A stretch of DNA of 64,000 bases from Tubiluchus corallicola. Taxonomy: Eukaryota > Priapulida > Priapulimorpha > Priapulimorphida > Tubiluchidae. Both the position numbers and the translations under genes were made by a program. Shown here piece after piece: positions 56,391 to 64,000 of the stretch. Location: positions 2,501-66,500 of the forward strand of contig JAQGDQ010000815.1 of NCBI GenBank assembly GCA_030141605.1, written 5' to 3'. Position 1 is the stretch's first letter, and the number at the start of each line of letters is the position of its first letter. Under the pieces are notes generated by a model, which saw nothing but the letters and a program-made list of their open reading frames with translations, did no database searches and was not told the DNA's origin.

Positions 56391-57203
56391 GTGAGAAGTT
56401 TATTAAAGTATGGGCATGTTGTGACTTACCCTCGTTATGTCAAGGATTATCAATTGCTTGAAGCTGTTCCGAGGGAAGCCACAAGAATGATTCCTGGACT
56501 AAAAGAATTGGACTGTGAAGATCACTTGGCAGCCATTAAATTATGTTATAGAAGAGCAAGAGGTGATAATTTTATGATAGAATGCTGCAAGTTGATCCTG
56601 TGTGCGGTATAACTTTCTGTTATGTATTAATGCGTCAGAACGCATTGTAAATAAAGTAGTTCGGTAACACGCATAATGGTGTACTATATTTTGTTATTTC
56701 TACTAGATTAATGCGTCAGAACGCATTGTAAATAAAGTAGTTCGGTAACACGCATAATGGTGTACTATATTTTGTTATTTCTACTAGATTAATGCGTCAG
56801 AACGCATTGTAAATAAAGTAGTTCGGTAACACGCATAATGGTGTACTATATTTCGTTATTTCTACTAGATAGAAATCCAGGTACATCAACATGAAACACA
56901 TTCCACAACGCTTTGAGGTTGATGGCATGAGTAGGACTAGACGACATAGCAAGAAATGGAAGAAACCATACTGTAGGACATCTGTTAGGCAACATTGTTT
57001 CTCATTAAGGATTCCTAATTTGTGGAATTCATTGTCAGATTCTGTTGTCGCTGCCCCATCACTTAATACATTCAAGGTTAGGGTGGATCAGTATTGGAGA
57101 AGATTTTGGTATGAAAATTGGCCAATATCCTCCCGCCAGATGCGTACAGGATGTTACGATTTTATCAATAGTAGAAATGTCGAAAACGTTGCACAGGTCT
57201 AAG
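56391..57203 (+). mobile_element. LINE reverse-transcriptase C-terminal fragment, interrupted
   Basis: The first part reads VPREATRMIPGLKELDCEDH and LCYRRARGDNFMIECCKLI; the second reads RTRRHSKKWKKPYCRTSVRQ, HCFSLRIPNLWNSLSDSVV and APSLNTFKVRVDQYW. Together these are the conserved end of CR1/Jockey-type non-LTR retrotransposon proteins. The two parts are separated by an 81-bp unit present three times (56626-56870). No 5' part. Confidence 0.82.
56626..56870. repeat. 81-82-bp unit, three near-identical tandem copies
   Basis: Each copy starts ATTAATGCGTCAGAACGCAT and runs through TTCGGTAACACGCATAATGG to TTATTTCTACTAG. The copies differ at very few bases, so the expansion is recent. It lies between the two halves of the LINE frame. 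Confidence 0.95.
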
Positions 57204-57339
57204 ATCTTAATCAACGCATCATTAAAGAAAAGTATGTAAGCTAAGTTAATGTTGTATCCGCTCTAAACGTGCCGGACTTCGCGGGCGGTTTTGATTAAAA
57301 CTTCTGCTCATAGATGGCAGACGGTGTATTGTTGTCAGG

Positions 57340-57380
57340 CTGCTTAGTTACCACGACCGCAACGGTTACCAAGTGTAAAC
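57340..57380 (+). promoter_or_regulatory. Candidate PACRG promoter element (weak X-box-like half sites)
   Basis: GTTACC occurs at 57347-57352 and 57365-57370, with GCAAC at 57359-57363 between. RFX factors that drive ciliary genes bind inverted GTTRCC/GGYAAC half sites with 0-3 bases between; the spacing here is not canonical. Motif-based guess. Confidence 0.2.
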
Positions 57381-57498
57381 AAAACAAAAAACGCACAATG
57401 CGTAAACAAACTATGTTGCGTATTTTACTGTACGATCGTTTTGTTTACTCGCTTAGTTAACTTTTTGTGGACTTGTGCTATCTGTCTATTCTTCCATC

Positions 57499-58194
57499 AT
57501 GCCAACCTCATCGCCCACCACGTGGACTAAAGAGCTCCATGATCAACATACTGGTAGTTCACCAAAGATTAAAAGTGGTTCACCTCCAAAGGCAGGTGCA
57601 TTTAGAGAGAGGCCATTGACCAAGAACTCTACGTTTAAGAAATTTTACGAAAGAGGAGACTTTCCTATTGCTCTCGAGCACGACACAAAGGGAAATAAGA
57701 TTGCTTGGAAACTTGAAATAGAAAAGCTTGATTTTCATCACTATCTTCCTCTGTTTTTCGATGGCCTGTGTGAGAGTACTCATCCGTGTGAGTTTTTCGC
57801 TCGGCGAGGAGTTCACGACATGTTGGAACACGGCGGTTCCAAAATTCTTCCAGTTGTACCTCAGTTAATCATACCGATCAAAAATGCACTGAACACGAGA
57901 AATCTGACAGTTGTCTGCACGACCCTCAAGGTAATCCAACACTTAGTGGTTTCTGGCGAGATGATTGGTCAGGCACTGGTTCCGTATTACCGACAGATTC
58001 TGCCCATCTTAAACCTCTTCAAGAATAAGAATATAAACTCAGGAGACAAGATATACTACGGACAGCAGAAACGGGAAAATGTTGGTGATTTAATTGAGGA
58101 AACTTTGGAAGTTCTGGAGCGTTACGGAGGAGAGGATGCATTCATTAACATCAAGTATATGATACCAACTTATGAATCTTGCATACAGAACTGA
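57499..58194 (+). CDS. PACRG: Parkin-coregulated gene protein (PACRG), single exon
   Basis: PACRG is a small alpha-helical (HEAT/ARM-like) protein of the axonemal doublet inner junction and interacts with MEIG1 in vertebrates (family knowledge). Here 231 aa from the first in-frame ATG to TGA. Diagnostic strings: [96 protein letters not shown], and the end [11 protein letters not shown]. The N-terminal 35 residues are Ser/Pro-rich and variable. A GTG 24 bases upstream is in frame but ATG at 57499 is preferred. The whole frame is uninterrupted, whereas vertebrate PACRG is split into several exons, so this is either a processed copy or an intron-loss gene. AATAAA lies 71 bp after the stop. No poly(A) tract or flanking duplication was seen, and no disabling change, so it is likely functional. 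Confidence 0.95.
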   Translation: MPTSSPTTWTKELHDQHTGSSPKIKSGSPPKAGAFRERPLTKNSTFKKFYERGDFPIALEHDTKGNKIAWKLEIEKLDFHHYLPLFFDGLCESTHPCEFFARRGVHDMLEHGGSKILPVVPQLIIPIKNALNTRNLTVVCTTLKVIQHLVVSGEMIGQALVPYYRQILPILNLFKNKNINSGDKIYYGQQKRENVGDLIEETLEVLERYGGEDAFINIKYMIPTYESCIQN

Positions 58195-58264
58195 GATAAA
58201 GGGACAGCGAGCCAAAAGGAAGGATGTGCCAACTTTCACAATAGCTCACCAGTCTAGAATTTTT

Positions 58265-58270
58265 AATAAA
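58265..58270 (+). terminator. Candidate PACRG polyadenylation signal
   Basis: AATAAA 71 bp downstream of the PACRG stop codon; a plausible distance, but this hexamer is common in AT-rich DNA. Confidence 0.4.
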
Positions 58271-58778
58271 GCAAAATGCCATGTTGACATATTGAATTTT
58301 ACTATATTTAAAGATAGCAAAGTTAGCCATAAAACTTATTTAAATTCAACCTGATTAAAAGTTATTGCAAAATGTTATGTGCAAAATTATTCAAGAAAAA
58401 ATTTAGCGTGTATCAAATTGATTTAACTGTACCTGTTATGCTGAGCATCGGATGTAGATTTAGTGAATTAGTGCACGCATATTTTTAGCTATTTAATTGC
58501 TGCTATATTTTCATTTATCTAGTTATTCACTAACATCTGTATTGCAAAAATATACCCAGCATAATAAGTACATATGAATTTATATGTATTATATTCTTAT
58601 ATTTTGGTTTACTTAGGAAAATATTTTCATTAAAAGACACACATGAAATTGTCGAATTGCTACAAGATTTAATATGCAGAGGTAAGTATTATGATTTGGC
58701 TTGTCAAGTATAATGTGAAAACCCAAGTCAGAATATGGCTCTACAAAGTTATATATATATATATAGTGGAGATATGTA

Positions 58779-59280
58779 CAGTCAACCTCGGATATAAGGG
58801 ACACCTCTGGATCGGAAAAAACTGTCCCTTATATCCGATGCCCCTTATAGCCGAAGTTGAGTCAGAGCAAGAGTGTGTCTAGACCTGTACTTTTCTGCAC
58901 TTTTACCCATATTTTTATGGATTATTGTTACACATTCAGTACAAACGGTATGTAGTAAGCTCCTTCAGTGATGCGAGATGTATGTGACCGCGGAAACCGA
59001 GCTGTTCGAAGGTGGAGTTTGCGAAAAATTCAGACTGAAAATCGATCAATTTCGCATTGATCATAGGGTCCCTTATATGTGAGGTAATTTACCCGAGTTT
59101 CTATTACGTGGGACCTGTGAAGATATCTTCCTTTATAACCGAAAGTCCCTTATATCCGAATCCATTCTATACGAAGATTTTTACATAGGAAAAATGTTAC
59201 GAAAAATCGGGACCGGTGTTAGTGGTCCCTTATAAGCGAACGTCCCTTATCAGCGAGTACCTTACACCCGAGGTTTACTG
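58779..59280 (+). mobile_element. Pogo/Tigger-like non-autonomous element T5, copy 1 (502 bp)
   Basis: CAGTCAACCTCGGATATAAG at the left, ACACCCGAGGTTTACTG at the right, flanked by TA at 58777-58778 and 59281-59282. Subterminal CCCTTATA(T/A)CCGA repeats inside. No transposase. Confidence 0.87.
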
Positions 59281-59608
59281 TATGCTGTATCAACGACCTA
59301 AAATCATTTTGTGCAATATCGGTTGGTTTTGAAAAAAATTTACCGAAGTTTAGACTACAATAATATTAGAAGTGCCTTAAGAAGTTGGAATTTAACAGCA
59401 TGATATTGAGTGTGTTGGGTTTTGGCTGCGAAGGTTACAAGTGTATAGTTTAGTAGCTTTGAAGTTATGCATGTTAGAAATTTAAACGCCAGAACAATAT
59501 CAACTATGATCAACAACAGCCACATTGATGTGTAAAGCACTAAATACAAGGCAGAAGAATAATAAAGAAATCAACAACAACCAGTTTTCATTGTGGTCTT
59601 CACCGCAG

Positions 59609-59784
59609 AAAGTGAAGCACTGATTAAAATTTATTGTCAAGCAAAAAAGGGATTCAATTATCTGGTCCATGGCTTCCGGAATTCCCTTAAAGAGAACGTT
59701 TACGAAAGTCCCACAGAGCCGTTTGATGCAGAGGAAGTAATGGCAAAAATTGCTGAGTGTTGGGTTCGGCCAAATAAACCTTGA
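59609..59784 (+). CDS. Unrecognised candidate terminal exon
   Basis: After a plausible acceptor (tcttcaccgcag) an open frame reads SEALIKIYCQAKKGFNYLVH, GFRNSLKENVYESPTEPFDA and EEVMAKIAECWVRPNKP, then TGA. The composition is protein-like rather than repetitive. I do not recognise the family. The stop falls on the first bases of an R11 repeat (TTGAAGCAAAACCGG), so the repeat may supply the stop codon. No matching upstream exon was found in the window. It could also be part of an old mobile element. Confidence 0.35.
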
Positions 59785-60250
59785 AGCAAAACCGGATCCA
59801 ATCTTAAACTGCAGGTCAAAACAATCTACTCTTTAAAATATTGAAGGAAACATACTACTTTTTCAAAGAAAGAATTATTACCAGACAAACAATTTCACGT
59901 TTGCGCCACTAGTTGTTCACTGTTACATGCATTTCGCCATTCACTAGTTAGACAGACACTAGCATTTGATTTTCAGAAACTCATTACAAAAAAGAGGTGC
60001 TGTACCTCTCAGTTCAGATGTGTTAGTTTGTGACAAACTGCACACGTTCGACAGCTCATGCTTGAGCAAAGTGGTAAATCTGAAATTTGAATTTTTACCT
60101 TAAAACTTGCAGTAGCACTGTACTTCAATTTTCGCTTACGCAAACACGTGCAACACGCTCGTGGAATATTTTTGCTGTTGAAAATTATGATAGTTTGTGA
60201 TGTCATCACTATGTTGCCCATCGTTATATGAAAAATCATTCTGTTTTCCT
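59781..60250 (+). repeat. Dispersed repeat R11, copy 3
   Basis: Begins TTGAAGCAAAACCGGATCCA and follows copies 1 and 2 through GTTTGTGATGTCATCACTAT. Directly abuts the candidate exon at 59609-59784. Confidence 0.8.
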
Positions 60251-60676
60251 TTAAAGAATTAAGAAACTGTATCTGCTACCGGAAGAAATACCATCATTTA
60301 GATGCGATAAAAATGGCGGACACAGAGCATCTGCCGCAAATATATCTCTTTATCTCTAACTGTTTATTTCACAAGAATAACGAGTGAAATCATATGAAGA
60401 AGATAAACATTATAAAATATGAGTAAATCTCTTAGACAACTTGAGAAGAAGAAAAACAGACACAAAAGCAAATGACTTCATACACGTGTATTAACTCGTA
60501 GTATCTCTGGAACAGAATACATGGATATTTAAAAAAATATAATCTGGCAAAAGTTACTAATAAGAAATCTATATACATTTTAAAAAGGCTTGTATTAAAA
60601 AAGAATTGTATAAGCGTATACTGGACATGCGAAATACGTAAAAGTTGTTTTGCAGTAACATTTTCATTTCTGTTAA

Positions 60677-61134
60677 CCCTTTCATACCCGTTGTATCCCG
60701 CGGGATACGAGAATATTTTCTGCCTTTAAAATTAATAAAATTTTAAAACTGACAGTTATTTGATCTGTTAATAGTTATTTTGATTTAAGCTGATAACAAT
60801 AGACTAAAAATGGTGATAAAATGGCAAACTAGAAAATCTACATAGCACAAAAAACTGTGTAAGGTACAGTACTTTAGAGACGACTTTGTACAGATCAGCA
60901 TAGCATGAATACTAAATGTCTTAAATACTTTAAAAAACTATCAGCAGTTCAAAATGAAGCACATTTTATGCTTCCACTGAATCCCAATGTATCCCGTGGG
61001 ATACAGGCTATATTTAGCACACGGACACAGGTAGAAAAAAATAATGATTATGTGTAAACAAGATGGACATACTGAACAAAAGTACCAAGTCAAAAAAAAC
61101 TTTCTTATTAAAAAATAATTTGAGACTGAAAGGG
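60677..61134 (-). mobile_element. piggyBac-like element P4, copy 2 (458 bp, inverted)
   Basis: Flanked by TTAA at 60673-60676 and 61135-61138. CCCTTTCATACCCG at the left and TGAGACTGAAAGGG at the right. Near-collinear with 23381-23834 in reverse, including TATCCCGCGGGATACG. Confidence 0.87.
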
Positions 61135-61161
61135 TTAAATTAAGTTTTAACTGCACAACTA

Positions 61162-61704
61162 CCGTATTTATTCGAGTATAACGCGCACCCCCAATTCTCG
61201 ATTAAAAATCGGTATAAAATTTTGTTTCAGTTTTTCTCGGCTCAGACCAAGCATTGTAAGTGACAAACGTTGTTGAACAACTCCAGTCTCTAACATTTCC
61301 TAGGCCAGGCACCGTCTAGACAAACCATCTAGACATTGCACCCTCTGACAAAGTCTGCTGATGACGCAAATATTATTGATTATTTCCTTAGCTACGCAAC
61401 GCGCACCCCTAATTTTCGATTAAAAATTGGTATAAAATTTTGTTTCAGTTTTTCTCGGCTCAGACCAAGCATTGTAAGTGACAAACGTTGTTGAACAACT
61501 CCAGTCTCTAACATTTCCGTGGGCCAGACACCGTCTAGACAAAGCGTCTAGACGTTGCACGGTCTGACAGTCTGCTGATGACGCAAATATTATTGATTAT
61601 TTCCTTAGCTACGCCTCACCCCAGCCCTCGTTTATAACGCCCACCCAAACTTTGAGTTCTTTTTTAGGTAGAAAATTTTGCGCGTTATACTCGAATAAAT
61701 ACGG
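61162..61704 (+). mobile_element. TA-flanked element T7 with internal duplication (543 bp)
   Basis: CCGTATTTATTCGAGTATAA at the left and TTATACTCGAATAAATACGG at the right, flanked by TA at 61160-61161 and 61705-61706. A segment of about 212 bp (from GCGCACCCC(C/T)AATT through TTCCTTAGCTACGC) is present twice in tandem. Confidence 0.88.
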
Positions 61705-61706
61705 TA

Positions 61707-62282
61707 CTTTAATACCAGAATTATCGATTACTGTTTTTCCTTGGAAATTTCGCAAAAGAAAGCAAATGCAAAAAAAATTATGACTGAGCCAGAATCTAGG
61801 ACAAAAAGCACTTTTTATTTTTTATTTTTATTGATCAAATTTGGCAGAAAAAAGTATCACATTGTCTCATTGTGAATTTTAACAATGAATAATTAAGACT
61901 GTACTCAAACAGACTTTCCATTTTCAGTGTTTGAGATCTTTAGTATCACATTCAACACATGAGAATCATCATTGTTATGGTTATATTGATTCCACGACTC
62001 ATTTCATTTCGGCCTCACAGTCACATGGCTCAATGCTCAATCACACTTCTATGGTTTCACTGCCAGTTCACTGCTTGGTCATCTTGATCATCATAGTCAG
62101 GCAGTCTAACTCGCTTTTCCGTCGAGAAAACCTTTTCCAGTTCATTTTCGCTTGGTATCTTCAAATACGGCAACGCCACGCGCAACTGTCTCTTTAGCTC
62201 CTGCACAGAAGCGGAAAAAACCGAATCAGAAATTCACGATTTGTTTTTCAACACTATACTACCAAGTCAGCACTTTCGGACA
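61707..62282. other. Intergenic stretch without recognised features
   Basis: AT-rich sequence between two TA-flanked elements. An 88-codon frame here shows no family I know. Confidence 0.5.
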
Positions 62283-62284
62283 TA

Positions 62285-62750
62285 CAGTCAACCTCGGATC
62301 TAGGGGACACTTCCGGACTGGAAAAAACCGTCCCTTATATTCGATGTCCCTTGGAGCTGAAGTTGAGTCAGACCAAGGGAGTATCTAGGTCTGTACTTTT
62401 CTGTACTTTTACCCATATTTTTATGGATTATTGCTACACATTCAGTGCAAATGGTATGTAGGAAGCTCCTTCAGTGATGCGAGATGTATGTGACCGCGGA
62501 AACTGAGCTGTTCGAAGGCCGAGTTTGCGAAAACTTGAGGTTAAACATTGATGAATTCCGCTTTGATCATGGGGTCCCTTATATGCGAGGTAATTTACCT
62601 GAGTTTCTATTACGCGGGATCTGAAGATATCGTCTCTTATAACCGAAAGTCCATTATATCCGAAGATTTTTACATAGGAAAAACATTCAGAAATCAGGAC
62701 CAGTGTTGGTGGTTCCTTATAAGCGAGTACCTTATACCCAAGGTTGACTG
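62285..62750 (+). mobile_element. Pogo/Tigger-like element T5, copy 2 (466 bp)
   Basis: CAGTCAACCTCGGATCTAGG at the left, ACCCAAGGTTGACTG at the right, TA at 62283-62284 and 62751-62752. Same orientation as copy 1. Confidence 0.87.
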
Positions 62751-62767
62751 TATAAACATTATCAACA

Positions 62768-62910
62768 TACAGTAAACTTACACATAAATTAAATCCACTC
62801 GGACCGAAAAAAACTTAGAGTTAGACAACATTTTGAGTTAGGCGATGCTGGACTATTTTCCAGCATAGAAACTCTAAACCCCTCCTCCAGATGGCGAGCT
62901 AAATTTAGTA
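62768..62910 (+). repeat. Truncated T6 element
   Basis: ACAGTAAACTTACACATAAA, then GGACCGAAAAAAACTTAGAG and CTCCAGATGGCGAGCTAAAT match the left third of 39515-40025. The right end is missing. Confidence 0.7.
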
Positions 62911-63366
62911 ATGAAAGTCTGATAAGTGCCTCGTGTAATTAGTAAAATTGCTTAAAAGTCGCGATCATTTCACGCTCGGACGCTCGCAAATTTGACTGCC
63001 TGTTCTTCCACCGATGACGTCATTCATCGACTAAGGAAAAGCGGCGCAGCATCAAAACTAGAACATTCTGCGACATTTTTGTGAGAACATTCGGTAAGCT
63101 GCTGCAGAAGTTTTGAATTAGTTTAAACGCGATGCACCTATGTAAAGTCACAATGCGCTTTCGAAAAGTCACGAAGTTGATGCAGCTAACAGCATAAATT
63201 CTGCTGCTCCTAAAACTAGATTTGGTTGAAGTTGTTGCATATCTTTATTTATCTTAGCTATCCGAGTTGTTATTGGTTTACCTGGCTGTTTTTTGCAAAG
63301 TTTTAAGGCTTCTTCTAAGGTAATTCATACTGGTGTTTCACTTTGTAATCTGAGAAAGTGTCCTAA
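62911..63366. other. Intergenic stretch without recognised features
   Basis: Nothing supported; one TGACGTCA-like site near 63014 is isolated. Confidence 0.5.
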
Positions 63367-63678
63367 TATAGGTTTTACACGTCAAATGTAGACACAGGAA
63401 AGTTCAAATGTGACTTAGGTAAGTCAAATGTAGACATAGGAATTTCGAATGTGTTTTGGTAACTCAGATGTGACTTAGGTAAGTCAAATGTAGACATAGG
63501 ACATTTGACTTGACATGTGTCTACATTTGACTTACCAAAAACGCTTAAGATTTGTTGAAAATCATTGTTAACACATTTCAACTGCCTAAGTCTACGTTTG
63601 AGTTACCAAGACACATTTGAATTACCTAAATCTACATTTGACTTAACATAGGTCTACATTTGACGTGTAAAACCTATA
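63367..63678 (+). mobile_element. Foldback element F8, copy 2 (312 bp)
   Basis: Starts TATAGGTTTTACACGTCAAA and ends in its complement TTTGACGTGTAAAACCTATA. Arms of CAAATGTAGAC/GTCTACATTTG units meet near 63508. Shorter than copy 1 and nearly fully self-complementary. Confidence 0.88.
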
Positions 63679-63874
63679 TTTGAATCTTCAGAGCTTGACT
63701 TTTGAACTCTAGAGAACTTGTTTCATTCTAGTATATAAATCTTCGGCCATCTTGTTACATCATACAATAATTGTCTAGTGAATGGCAGCTACTATGGCAG
63801 AAACAATCTATACCATGCTAGTATAAATTAACTATATAGTGCACAGACAATAATAGTAAAATAAACCCAACATA

Positions 63875-64000
63875 CAGTCTAGCCTCGTTATCTCGCCACT
63901 GTCCGTCTAGGGCAAATTTTTGGCGAGAGGCGAGTATGGCGAGATAACGGGAATATAACGAAGTTAGTTTATATGTATATACATAATAGGTGATTAACAT
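63875..64000 (+). mobile_element. Left end of a TA-flanked element, cut by the window edge
   Basis: After TA at 63873-63874: CAGTCTAGCCTCGTTATCTC, then GGCGAGATAACGGGAATATA as an internal inverted match. The ending style matches pogo/Tigger-like elements; the right end is outside the window. Confidence 0.55.

Larger units (their letters stand above)
52604..57498. other. Region between PDK and PACRG
   Basis: 4.9 kb with a short inverted-terminus element, one H3 copy, an inverted pair of related sequences at about 53430-53800 and 54090-54440, a LINE fragment and an 81-bp triplication. The stretch 55200-56390 holds nothing I recognise. No host gene seen. Confidence 0.6.

Noticed and set aside
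57475-57498. Upstream extension of PACRG from a GTG codon
   Set aside because: Animal genes rarely start at GTG, and the ATG at 57499 gives a normal PACRG N-terminus.

Overview
The window is animal (metazoan) nuclear DNA, most likely from a marine invertebrate; I cannot place it further. Evidence: split genes with GT-AG introns of 0.1-18 kb, conserved mitochondrial and ciliary proteins, AT-rich introns full of small non-autonomous DNA transposons, LINE tails, a candidate solo LTR and large satellite arrays. Nothing looks bacterial or viral in organisation.

Three host genes are recognisable. (1) On the minus strand, 11145 down to 1550, lie eight coding exons of a mitochondrial acyl-CoA dehydrogenase; the last exon(s) lie beyond the left edge. 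(2) On the plus strand, 12789-52603, lies a complete 11-exon pyruvate dehydrogenase kinase (425 aa) with an 18.2-kb first intron. These two genes are divergent, separated by 1.6 kb, and both act in mitochondrial fuel choice (fatty-acid oxidation versus pyruvate oxidation). (3) On the plus strand, 57499-58194, lies a complete single-exon gene for a parkin-coregulated (PACRG) protein. Inside PDK intron 2, antisense, are two tandem copies (about 2.38 kb offset) of a fragment with one intact EGF-like exon and one frameshifted EGF-like exon. An unrecognised candidate terminal exon lies at 59609-59784.

Most of the rest is repeats. At least ten families with terminal inverted repeats can be delimited by eye, several with target-site duplications: four hAT-like (8-bp duplications), one piggyBac-like (TTAA), several Tc1/mariner/pogo-like (TA), a foldback family, and an abundant family of about 690 bp ending in AAGGACAAGAAA. 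Other repeats are an RTE-like LINE fragment, a LINE reverse-transcriptase C-terminus split by an 81-bp triplication, LINE 3' tails, a 5S-rRNA-derived sequence, a candidate solo LTR, and micro/minisatellites: (TAC)n, (TAGAA)n, (CAT/CAC)n and units of 25, 55, 58, 68, 81 and 92 bp.

No new enzyme system or gene cluster was found. The best leads are structural: transposons lying within a few to about 75 bp of exon boundaries, inverted repeats bracketing two acyl-CoA dehydrogenase exons, an intronless PACRG gene among intron-rich neighbours, two large palindromes, and a tandem duplication that carried a hAT element with it. All boundaries come from reading by eye; splice sites were chosen to keep reading frame and family similarity.
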